DNA of 64,000 bases, from contig CANTUR010000112.1 in assembly GCA_947683625.1 (NCBI GenBank), positions 2,232,501 to 2,296,500 on the forward strand, read 5' to 3'. Below, in pieces: positions 24,130-35,604 of this stretch (position 1 is its first letter; every line of letters begins with the position of its first letter). Position numbers and translations under genes: made by a program. Under the pieces are notes generated by a model. That model had not been told where the DNA came from. It did no database searches and worked only from the letters and a program-made list of their open reading frames with translations. Origin of the DNA: Mallotus nudiflorus. Its lineage: Eukaryota > Streptophyta > Magnoliopsida > Malpighiales > Euphorbiaceae.

Positions 24130-24594
24130 TCAGGAAGGAAAGAGATACGGGTAAGAAGCTCGCATCTCAGCTTCAGTCTCCCACGTATGCTCTTCAACTC
24201 TGTCGCTACGCCACAGAACCTTGACCATCGGAATCTGCTTCGATCGCAACTGTCGAACTTGAAAATCAACGATCGCCACAGGTTCTTCCACAAAAGTCAA
24301 ATCTTCAGTCACTTCCACACTGTCAGGTTGCAACACGTGTGAAGGATCTGAGATATACTTCCTCAACATCGAGATATGAAATACTGGATGCACCTGTGAC
24401 ATACTCGGAGGCAAATCCAACCGATATGCAACAGTGCCAACTCTCTCCAGAATCTCAAACGGTCCAATATATCTCGGTGCTAACTTACCCTTCCTGCCAA
24501 ATCTCATCACACCCTTCATCGGAGATACTTTCAGAAAAACGAAATCTCCAACCTGAAACTCCACATCTCTGCGCCTAGGATCCGCATAACTCTT
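24130..24594 (-). pseudogene. A1: integrase C-terminus and chromodomain
   Basis: In frame with, but cut off from, the rest of pol by the TAG at 24595-24597. It begins in the zinc/SH3-like GPF/Y module (APRYIGPFEILERVGTVAYR) and ends in a chromodomain of about 50 residues containing VKVLWRSDRVEEHTWE and the terminal YPYLF. The chromodomain of this clade recognises heterochromatic histone marks and steers integration, which fits the nested pattern here. The terminal stop is at 24130. Confidence 0.88.
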
Positions 24595-27411
24595 CTATCT
24601 ACTAACTGCGGTCTCTAATCTACGCTTGATCACGGTGACTTTCTCTGCAGCATCCTGAACCATCTCTGGTCCAGTCAAAGCTCTCTCACCAATCTCATCC
24701 CAACTCAATGGGGATCTACACTTCCTTCCATACAACGCCTCATATGGTGCCATGCCAATACTGCTATGGTAGCTATTATTATATGCAAACTCAACAAGCG
24801 ACAAATGATCATCCCAGCTACCTCCCAAATCCAAGACACACATCCTCAACATATCTTCCAGTGTCTGGATCGTCCTCTCAGACTGACCGTCTGTCTGAGG
24901 ATGAAAAGCAGTACTGAAATCCAACCTAGTGCCCATCGCTTCCTGCAACTTCTGCCAAAAATGAAAAGTAAACACCGAACCTCTATCTGACACAATGGAC
25001 ACAGGTACTCCATGAAGGCACACAATATGCTTCACATACAACTTCGCCAATCTAGCAACTGAATATGTGGCTTTCACAGGCAAGAAATGTGCAGACTTCG
25101 TCAATCTGTCTACAATCACCCAGATGGAATCGTATCCATCCTTCGAACGAGGTAAACCGACCACAAAATCCATAGTTATCCTTTCCCACTTCCACTCGGG
25201 AATAGGAAGAGGCTGAAGCTTCCCAGAAGGCTTCTGATGTTCGGCTTTCACTTGCTGACACGTCAAGCACTTAGCAACATAATCAGCAACATCCTTCTTC
25301 AATCCATCCCACCAGTATAGATCTCTGATACTGTGGTACATCTTAGTAACACCTGGATGAACGCTGTAGGCTGTAGGATGTGCTTCCTCTAAAATCTCCT
25401 CTCTCAAATCATCCACATCAGGAACACACAATCTACCACTGATCCACAACACACCATCATCATCAAGTGTGAAATCAGTGAACTTCCTTGCTCGAACATT
25501 CTCTGCAAGCTCTACTAGAATAGGATCTCGGCTCTGAGCTGCTTTAATCCTATCCCTCAGTACAGATCGTACTTTAAACTGAGCTAATAGTCCACCTGAT
25601 CTACTGATCTTCATCATCAGACCTTGATCCACCAACAACTGCAACTCCTGGATCAATGGTCTCCTCTCAACACCGATGTGAGCAAGACTACCTGAGGACT
25701 TCCTACTCAAGGCATCTGCTACCACATTAGCTTTACCCGGATGGTAAAGAATCTCGCAATCATAATCCTTCAACAGTTCCAACCATCTTCTCTGCCTCAG
25801 ATTCAGATCTCGCTGCTGGAAAATGTACTTAAGGCTCTTGTGATCAGTAAATATCTCACAAGTCACCCCGTACAGATAATGTCTCCAAATCTTCAAAGCA
25901 AAGATCACTGCAGCCATCTCCAGATCATGTGTGGGATAGTTCTGCTCATGCTTCTTCAACTGCCTCGAAGCATAGGCTATCACCCTTCCATTCTGCATCA
26001 ACACACAACCAAGACCAATTCTAGAGGCATCACAGTAAACTGTGAACTTATCCACACTATTAGGCAAAGCTAATACTGGCGCTGTGGTCAACTTCTCCTT
26101 CAACAACTGAAAACTATTCTCACAAGCTTCTGACCACTCGAATCTAACATTCTTCTGAGTCAAGCGAGTCATAGGGGCTGCTATCCTGGAAAAATCCTGC
26201 ACAAACCGCCTATAATACCCGGCTAAACCCAGAAAACTCCGAATCTCAATAACTGAAGTAGGTCTAGGCCATTCAGATACTACCTCAACCTTCTGTGGAT
26301 CAACCTGAATACCTTCTTTAGACACTACGTGTCCAAGAAAAGAAACACTCTCCATCCAGAAATCACACTTCGAGAATTTAGCATAAAGCTGATGATCTCT
26401 CAGTGTCTGTAGTACAATCCTCAAGTGATATACATGCTCTTCCATACTCCTCGAATATACCAGTATATCATCAATGAAGACTACCACAAACTGATCCACA
26501 TACGGTCTGAATACTCGGTTCATCAGGTCCATAAAAGCTGCTGGTGCATTAGTCAAACCAAAAGACATCACCAGAAACTCATAATGACCATATCGAGTGC
26601 GGAAAGCTGTCTTAGGAATATCAGCTTCACTAATCCGCAGCTGATGATAACCTGACCTCAAGTCAACCTTAGAAAAGAATTGTGCACCCTGTAGCTGATC
26701 AAACAAGTCATCTATCCTCGGGAGAGGATACTTGTTCTTCACTGTCACCTTATTAAGCTCTCTGTAGTCAATGCACAGTCTCAGGGTACCATCCTTCTTC
26801 TTCACAGACAAGACTGGTGCACCCCAAGGGGAAACACTAGGTCTAATAAAACCCTTCTCCAACAACTCTTGCAACTGCTCCTTCAACTCTCTCAACTCTG
26901 CAGGAGCCATACGATAGGGTGGCATAGATATAGGAGTAGTACCTGGAACCACATCTATACAGAACTCAATCTCTCTGTGAGGTGGTAAACCTGGCAACTC
27001 CTCGGGAAAAACATCAGGAAACTCACAAGCAACAGGAACATCTGTGAGTGACAACTTCTCCACTGACGTGTCCCTAACCAATGCCAAATACCCCTGACAA
27101 CCTTTCCTCAACAACTTCCTAGCTGATATAGCAGAAATAAGATTCTGAGGTGCTGAACTCCTATCACCAACAAACTTAAATTCTACTTCACCAGGAATTC
27201 TGAAAGTCACCTCCTTATTCCTGCAATCTACCACGGCAAAGTGCTGAGATAACCAATCCATTCCCAAAATAACATCAAACTCCATCACATCCAACAAAAT
27301 CAAATCAACGAGTAATTCTCTATCTCCCACGAGAACTGGACAACCAGAAAGAACAATATCGGTGTCCAAAGAATCACTCAGAGGAGTGGCAACAGACAAA
27401 GGAAAAGCCAT
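24595..27411 (-). pseudogene. pol: A1 pol: protease end, reverse transcriptase, RNase H, integrase
   Basis: A 938-codon open frame. Order: end of protease (VILGMDWLSQH, about residues 53-63), RT (LRLCIDYRELNKVT near 208; active site FIDDILVYS near 312), RNase H (YCDASRIGLG near 457; DALSR near 569), integrase zinc region (HPGVTKMYH near 684; CLTCQQVK near 713) and DDE core (MDFVVGL near 747, SDRG near 805, QSERT near 842). All catalytic acidic residues are present. The ATG at 27411 is only the first Met after an 11-nt deletion (around 27431-27440 relative to A2) that takes it out of frame with gag. It ends at TAG (24595-24597) where A2 has CAG. Confidence 0.93.
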
Positions 27412-28066
27412 CCTCGAAGCTTGCCAACAAGATTACAGGAGAAACAAACGAATGCGTGGCACCCGGATCAAACAAAACCAAAGCATCCAGGTAACAAACA
27501 GAAAGAATACCTGCCACGACTGCATTAGATGCCTGAGCATCCTGCTGAGTCAGATGGAAGACTCTCGCCTGGCCTCGACCTCCCTGCTGACTGGTAGAAG
27601 CCTGGCCAACACCTCTGGCACCTCCTCTAGTACCTCTACCACGACTCTGCTGTGGAACAAACTGAGTAGAACTCTGATGCTGGGCTGGTGGCAACTGAAA
27701 TGGCACGGGTGCTGCACTAGCAATCGACTGCTGTGGGAATCGCGGAATCTGCTGCTGCTGATACCCAGAATAAGGACACGATCTGGCAAAATGTCCTGTC
27801 TGTCCGCATCTGAAGCATGTCAGTGGTGTCAGATAACACGGTCCCTGATGGACTCTACCACAAGTCTGACAAACACTGGCCGCTGATCCAGAACTACGAC
27901 CACTGTTGCTGCTCGAAGCACCTGACCCAAATCTGAACGATCTACGCTGACCTCCACGGCCATGTCTACTGCTCCGATGCACTCGCTGCTGCTATCTCTG
28001 ACTCTACTGAGTCGAACCTCGCTGCTGACTACTCGAACCAACATGAAAACTCGAATATGGAGTAGC
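27374..28066 (-). pseudogene. gag: A1: gag C-terminus with zinc knuckle and protease active site
   Basis: Contains a Ser/Gln/Arg-rich linker, a VCQTCGRVHQGPC half-knuckle, a canonical CCHC knuckle CFRCGQTGHFARSC, a Gly/Arg/Gln-rich stretch, and the protease motif FDPGATHSF. A TAG at 27992-27994 replaces CAG of A2. The frame runs out shortly after the protease motif because of the 11-nt deletion. Gag would bind genomic RNA through the knuckle, and the protease would mature the polyprotein. Confidence 0.9.
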
Positions 28067-28861
28067 CTACAATCCACTCGACTGAATTCCTAGCTGGTAA
28101 TAATCAGGCATCGCTCCCTGCCTAACTAATCTCAGCTCGATCTCCTTAGCTAGCTCAATCACAGACTCCAGAGTAAGACCTGCTGTAGGCATACCAGCAA
28201 AAGCTGAACCCAAACCAGTAACATAGGTAGTAACCGCGAAATACTGATCTCGCATCAGATCCTCAGCATATCTACCCAAACGAAGAAACTCTCGGGTATA
28301 CTCCTCTACAGATCGATCTCCACGAGAAATACTGGTCAAACGGAGACGATAACTCAAACGAAGAGGCTCTGGACAAAATCTCCTCATGAATCGCTCTCGA
28401 AACTGAGCCCATGTCATCGTCATCATATAAGGCTGGACCGTCTGAATGAACCAATCTAGAGCTGGTCCCTCAACAGACAACTCAACAATCATGATCCGCT
28501 GGTACTCGGTATGAGCAGTCCGAGTCCTAGTCTCAATCGCATGCAGAAAATCTAAAGGATCAGAAGTCCCATCAAACGCAATCCTGCCAACTCTGGCATA
28601 GAACAAAGCTGCCTCAGGGTCAGACATACCCTGCTGATAGGCAGGCTGAACAACTGGAGGAACAGGAACATCAAACTCAGGCTCAACAGGCTCCTCGTCC
28701 TGTAACTCTCTCTGCCTACGGCGACCTGCCGCTCCTCGAGGTCTACCTCTGCCACGACCTCTACGTCTAACTGGCAGTTCAGGAGGTAAAACCTCATCCT
28801 AAAGAGACTCATCATCCTCGGCCTCAACGACCGGTGGAGCGACACGCGCTCGCCTCCTCAT
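28067..28861 (-). pseudogene. gag: A1: gag N-terminal region, two nonsense codons
   Basis: The start codon at 28861 on the - strand (MRRRARV) matches A2. TAG at 28799-28801 (CAG in A2) stops translation after 20 codons. The following frame contains the retrotransposon gag core (FDGTSDPLDFLHAIETRT, WAQFRERFMRRF, SVEEYTREFLRLGRYAEDL) and ends at another TAG at 28067-28069 (CAG in A2). All three gag stops are in one frame with the ATG, so no frameshift is needed here. Confidence 0.9.
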
Positions 28862-29059
28862 TCTGAAAAGACAAACGGAAAGATTGAGACAAAACAGACA
28901 ACGGAGGAATAACGCTGAAAACTACAGCAAGGAATACTCATCAAGACATACTCGAACCTAATACACTGCAGTAGTCCAACAGAAAACACAACTTTAAAAC
29001 TAGGGCCACAACTCACATAACTAAGCCCTGACACAGAACTCCACTCTGATACGAACTTC

Positions 29060-29071
29060 GCTCTGATACCA
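29060..29071 (-). promoter_or_regulatory. Primer binding site of A1 (tRNA-iMet)
   Basis: The - strand reads TGGTATCAGAGC, 4 nt from the 5' LTR edge at 29076. A decayed second copy (plus-strand CTCTGATACGAAC, 29044-29056) lies immediately next to it. Confidence 0.93.
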
Positions 29072-29075
29072 ACTT

Positions 29076-32041
29076 TGTCACGACCCAAAACAGGGGCCAT
29101 GACCGGCGCTAGGGAACGGGAATTCTTTCGAATCCGGAACCCGTAGCAAGTCTAAAAATAAAATAAAGCATGCCATAATAACAATAACAGTATGATATGC
29201 AGCGAAAATAAAAATCATAATATCATTTTTCCATATCAACTGGATTTAATTCAAAACTCATCTTATCACATAGATGTATATAATCTTTAATACAAATCCA
29301 GTTTCAATATAATACATCTCTTTAAAATAAAGTACATAAAATCCCATACTTTAATTCACAACTACTGCAGTGTCTAGATAAAATAAATAAGACTCAAGTA
29401 GACAATTTACATAAAGAAGCCGGGGCGGAAGAAATCCGGCGTATCGACCTGCTACTGAGGTCTGAGGAAGTTGACTCTCCTGAAAAATAGTCAACGGAGG
29501 GGAGTCAGACCTCACTGAGTGAATTACTATAATATATATACATACACACTAAGTGATAATGCATACAATCAACAGTATATATAATATGTATATATACAGG
29601 CAATTACACACAGATGCAATAAAATCATTTTTATATATTTTACTGAAAAATCCCAGTTTATGAAGGATCACATAGAACCCTAGAATATCGCAACCTCAGA
29701 AAATAGTGTTAAACAACACTCTGGCCATACAGGCTCACTTATACCAAATATATCCACTTAATCTATATGGACAGTAGACTGGCCCCGAGACACTAAGTCA
29801 ACCGAGCTCCAGCAGTCTGACTGCCAGTGTGATTGGCCCCGAGACACTTGGTCAACCGAGCTCCAGCAATCACACCCAAACCACATCTCACATATCGATA
29901 ATCATAATCAAATCAATATCCACAAATAAGTTAGTAATATAGCCTAAAGCTATAGGCATACCGGTACGTACTCGGTCCTAGTGCTGCCCACTAGGTAGCA
30001 CGTTCTATTGATATCCTTCATTAATAAATAATAAAACATTCATTCACAAATACATGATGCATGAATTTAAATAAATCAACAATATAAACCATATATATAC
30101 TGGAAATATACCAAACATAAACCAGGTATATTTTGAGTATATATATGTCAAATAAATCCAATCAAATCATGAATTAAACTAAAAATATATTTAAAAACAT
30201 TTTAAATATATTTTATTTACAAAACATGTATATAATTTATTATATACCAAAAATATACTTGAATATAAATCACATTATTTATGCATATTCAGTCAAAATA
30301 AAACATGCATTTTCTAAGTCATGCATCCTAAGCATATATATATAATATAGTAACTCACCTAATGCGCTCCACGAGACAGGTCCGATGGGCCTGGTCCACT
30401 AGCCCTCGGTCTCGGCGCAACTAAATAAGAAATAAATAACCGATATCAGAGTAACCCTAATAGAAATCCTAGAATTCAATCTAGAGTATTAAAATACGGA
30501 AACAGAATTAGGGTTCGACTGGATATCACGTTTTACGAGAATTCTACCGAAAATTCGGCAGGACCTCCCCTGTAAAACGGATATCTCTCTACTCAAAAGA
30601 GTAGAGCCGACCCTGCAAAGAAACACACTTCGAAAAATGAGCTCAACACAATCAAAATCCCACGGTCGGACTCCAAACTACAGTCCACCGACCGGGATCC
30701 ACAAACACAGAATAATTCCAGATACAACAAAAATATCCTTAAATCACAGAAATACATTTTATAGGTAAAAATTACATAATTGACCTTGAAACACTATAAA
30801 AACCGATTAAAACTCATTTTATTAGAAAAACCGTATATTATATATATAATTGAAAATAATTCACGAAAAATAGTTTTAATTAGTTAAAAATACTAAATAT
30901 TTTGTAGAAATCATTTTTATACCTTAAATAAATATTAAAACCAATTAAATTACATTTTTAGACAATTTAGGGTAAAATTACCAAAATACCCCTATATATA
31001 TAAATATACTTAAATTACTTCAAAAATTCACCAAAAATCATACAATTACCCAAAATTAATTTTCTCAACATATTTATCAATAATATAAATATTTAAACTC
31101 AATTAACCAATTAAATTCAATTTAAAACACAATTAACCTAATTTTCCAAAATCACCTAAACTTCAATAATTAAAAATAAATACTTAGAAATTCATAAAAA
31201 TTCCAAATAAATTCCTATAATTCATTTCAACACCCAATTCAACCATAAACTCCAATTTAATAATTTAAATAATTAATTTCCGAAAATTAAAAAATAATAT
31301 TAAAATATTCAAAAATACCCAAAAATCCAAACAATCTCCAAAAATTCTACAAAAATTCATACATGAAGATTAAGCTACTAGGAACAACATTTGTGAAGGA
31401 ATTAAGCATGAATCAATCAAGAACAATTCGAAAAAAATCAAAAACCCTAATAGGCCGAATTTGACAAATCGAAAACTAAGCAATTCTAGACCATTTTAGC
31501 TCAAACCAAAGCTAGAATAACACTCACCGGAGCTCAAGGAGAAGAAAGAGACCAGCGGTGTCAAAAACGGTGGCCGGAATCGACGTGATCGACGGTGGGT
31601 TGATTTTCGGCTTCTCCGGCCAAAATCACTCTCCCGACGCCGGAAACGGCCTCCACAGGCGGCGAAACTGGTCGGGGAAGATGGTGGCACACCGGACGGC
31701 ACACCCACGGTGAAGGAACGGCACGGCAGCGACCGGAAATGGTGAGGGAACGATCGGAGAAGAAGAAGAAGAAGAAGAAAAAACTGTCGGGGGCAAAATG
31801 GTAATTTTGCAAATTCTTTTGATTTTTAATGTATATATGTATATATATATACTTTATACTTTATATTAAAATAATATTAAATTACACACATCAAATATAC
31901 ACCACACACATTAAAATATTAATATTTTAATAATTTATACCAAATAAAATTAATTAAATAACAATTAAAACAATTAAATACTTAATAAAATATTAGGGAA
32001 TTAATAAACCCTAATTAAATAAATATACACACCGACTTTAT
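29076..32041 (-). repeat. 5' LTR of A1, part 1 (interrupted by A2)
   Basis: Near-identical to 20837-23819. It breaks at 32041 where A2 is inserted and resumes at 43263. Compared with the 3' LTR it lacks a 13-nt AT-rich repeat unit near 30250 and has one extra GAA triplet near 31770. Confidence 0.93.
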
Positions 32042-35000
32042 TATCACGACCCAAAACAGGGGCCATGACCGGCGCTAGGGAACGGGAATTCTTTCGAATC
32101 CGGAACCCGTAGCAAGCCTAAAAATAAAATAAATACGCAATAATAACCATAAAAATATAATATGCAGCGGAAAATAAAAATCATAAATATTACAATATCA
32201 TCCATATCAACTGGATTCAATTCAAAACTCATCACACCACATATATAATCTCATAAATGTATAATCTTTAATACAAATCCAGTTTTACTATAATACATCT
32301 CTTTAAAATAAATACTTTAATTCACAACTACTGCAGTGTCTAGATAAAATAAATAAGACTCAAATATATAATTTACATAAAGAAGCCGGGGCGGAAGAAA
32401 TCCGGTGTATCGACCTGCTACTGAGGTCTGAGGAAGTTGACTCTCCTGAAAAATAGTCAACGGAGGGGAGTCAGACCTCACTGAGTGAATTACTATAATA
32501 TATATACATACACTCTAAGTGATAATGCATACAGTCAACAGTATCTGAGTAATATGTATATATACAGGCAAATTCATACAGATGCAGAAAAATCATTTTA
32601 TATATTTGTCTGAAAATCAACTTTTATGAAGGATCACATAGAACCCTAGAATATCGTAACCTCAGAAAATAGTGTTAAACAACACTCTAGCCATACAGGC
32701 TCACTGATTCCAAATATATCCACTTAATCCATATGGACAGTAGACTGGCCCCGAGACACTAAGTCAACCGAGCTCCAGCAGTCTGACTGCCAGTCTGATT
32801 GGCCCAGAGACACTTGGTCAACCGAGCTCCAGCAATCACACCCCAAACCATATCTCACACATATCGATAATCATATCAAATCAATATCCACAAATAGTTA
32901 GTAATATAGCCTAAAGCTATAGGCGTACCGGTACATACTCGGTCCTAGTGCTGCCCACTAGGTAGCACGTTCTATTGATATCCTTCATTCTTAAATATAA
33001 AACATTCATTCACAAAAATAAATGATGCATGGATATAAATGAAATAGCAATATAAACCATATATATACCGAAAATATACCAAACATAAACCAGGTATATT
33101 TTGAGTATATATATGTCAAATAAATCCAATCAAATCATGAATTAAACTAAAAATATATTTAAAAACATTTTAAATATATTTTATTAATAAAACATGTATA
33201 TAATTTATTATATACCAAAAATATACCAAAAATATACTTGAATATAAATCATGTTATTTATGCATATTTAGTCAAAGTAAAACATGCATTTTCTAAATCA
33301 TGCATCCTAAGCATATATATATAATATAGTAACTCACCTAATGCGCTCCACGAGACAGGTCCGACGGGCCTGGTCCACTAACCCTCGGTCTCGGCACAAC
33401 TAAACAAGAAATAATTAATCGACATCAGAATAACCCTAACAGAAATCCTAGAATTAAATCTAGAGTATTCAAATACAGAAACAGAATTAGGGTTCGACTG
33501 GATATCACGTTTTACGAGAATTCTACCGAAAATCCGACAGAACCTCCCCTGTAAAACGGACATCTCTCTACTCAAAAGAGTAGAGCCGACCTTGCAAAGA
33601 AAATACACTTCAAAAATAAACACCACAATCAATCACAACCCCTCGGTCGGACTCCAGACTACAATCTGTCGACCGGGGTCCACAAACACAGAATATATAT
33701 TCAAATATACCAAAAATATCCTTAAATCATAAAAATACATTTCATACGTAGAAATTACATAATAAATCTTGAAACACTGTAAAAATCGATTAAAACTCAT
33801 TTTATTAGAAAAACCGTATATTATATATATAATTGAAAATAATTCCCGAAAAATAGTTTTAATTAGTTAAAAATACTAAATATTTTGTAGAAATCATTTT
33901 TATACCTTAAATAAATATTAAAACCAATTAAATTACATTTTTAGACAATTTAGGGTAAAATTACCAAAATACCCCTATATATATATATATACCTAAATTA
34001 CTTCAAAAATTCACCAAAAATCATACAATTATCCAAAATTAATTTTCTCAACATATTTATCAATAATATCAATAATTAAACTCAATTAACCAATTAAATT
34101 CAATTTAAAACACAATTAACTTAATTTTCCAAAATCACCTAAACTTCAATAATTAAAAATAAATACTTAGAAATTCATAAAAATTCCAAATAAATTCCTA
34201 TAATTCATTTCAACACCTAATTCAACCATAAACTCCAATTTCATAATTTAAATAATTAATTTCCGAAAATTAGAAAATAATATTAAAATATTCAAAAATA
34301 CCCAAAAATCCAAACAACCTCCAAAAATTCTGTAAAAATTCATACATGAAGATTAAGCTACCAGGAACAACATTTGTGAAGGAATTTTCCATGAATCATC
34401 CAAATCGAAGCTCAAAAAAATCGAAAACCCAAAGAGGCCGAAATTTTCAAATCGAAACCTAAGCAATTCTAGACCATTTTAGCTCAAACCAAAGCTAGAA
34501 TAACACTCACCAGAGCTCAAGGAGAAGATAGAGACCGGCGGTGTCGAAAACAGTGGCCGGAGGAGGGAGAAACGGCGGTGAGGAAATGGTGGTCGGCGTC
34601 GGGCGCGGGAGAGAAAGAAGAAGAAGAAGAAAAAGAAAAAGAAAGAAAAGGAAAGAAAAAGAAAAAGAAAAAGAAAGAAAAAGGAAAAGAAAAAAAAAGA
34701 AAAAAAATAAAATAAATTAAAATAATTAAATATTAATAAATAAATAATAATAAAATAATAAATTTTAATAATTTAATAATAAATCAAATAATCAAATAAT
34801 AATAAATAAATAATAAAATATTAGGGTAATAATAAACCCTAATTAAATAAATATACACACACAGGCTTTATTTAATAATTTAAAAATATGTATGAGTTCA
34901 TGCAAACCCGTAAATACATTTAAAATAATTAATAATACATTGTTTACGTGGAAATTTCCCCGAAAATGAAAGTCCCGGGAAAATTTTACGTAAAATACTG

Positions 35001-35139
35001 AAAATAATAGACAGTAATTAAAATAGGTTTAAAATACATATCAACTCATAAAAATATCGTATAATGCATAAAAATTATTGACACTGTATATCCCGGTACA
35101 GTGTAAAAAATATTTTTAAAAAAAACACGGGATATTACA
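32042..35139 (-). repeat. 3' LTR of A2
   Basis: Starts TATCACGACC (first G of the terminal TG changed to A) and ends GGGATATTACA. A long purine tract of GAAA/GAAGAA units (about 34610-34710) replaces much of the leader island seen in A1. Confidence 0.95.
34610..34710. repeat. Long purine-only tract in the A2 LTR leader
   Basis: About 100 bp of almost pure A/G (AGAAAGAAG, AAAAGAAA units); C/T on the transcribed sense strand. The counterpart in the other A2 LTR is 42725-42830, with similar tracts in A'' (20400-20505) and D3 (56800-56930). It lies between the TATA-rich segment and the donor-like site. Confidence 0.85.
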
Positions 35140-35152
35140 GTCTTCCCCCCTT
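35140..35152 (-). promoter_or_regulatory. Polypurine tract of A2
   Basis: AAGGGGGGAAGAC on the - strand directly before the 3' LTR, identical to A1. Confidence 0.9.
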
Positions 35153-35187
35153 ACAAGAATTCGTCCCCGAATTCTACAAAAAAAAGA

Positions 35188-35604
35188 TCAAGAAGGAAAG
35201 AGATACGGGTAAGAAGCTCGCATCTCAGCTTCAGTCTCCCACGTATGCTCTTCAACTCTGTCGCTACGCCACAAAACCTTGACCATCGGAATCTGCTTCG
35301 ATCGCAACTGTCGAACTTGAAAATCAACGATCGCCACAGGTTCTTCCACAAACGTCAAATCTTCACTCACTTCCACACTGTCAGGTTGCAACACGTGTGA
35401 AGGATCTGAGATATACTTCCTCAACATCGAGATATGAAATACTGGATGCACTTGTGACATACTCGGAGGCAAATCCAACCGATATGCAACAGTGCCAACT
35501 CTCTCCAGAATCTCAAACGGTCCAATGTATCTCGGTGCTAACTTACCCTTCCTGCCAAATCTCATCACACCCTTCATCGGAGATACCTTCAGAAAAACGA
35601 AATC
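35188..35604 (-). pseudogene. A2: integrase C-terminus and chromodomain, after an in-frame TGA
   Basis: Same frame as pol, separated by TGA at 35605-35607, where A1 has GGA (a G-to-T change on the coding strand). It contains GPF/Y (APRYIGPFEILERVGTVAYR) and the chromodomain with VKVLWRSDRVEEHTWE, ending at 35188. If translation stops at the TGA, integrase lacks its chromodomain, which would probably weaken targeting to heterochromatin (inference). Confidence 0.88.

Noticed and set aside
24339..27886. Many + strand ORFs of 70-174 codons across A1 (and the same in A2 at 35397-38762)
   Set aside because: They are shadows of the - strand gag-pol frame with no motifs of their own.
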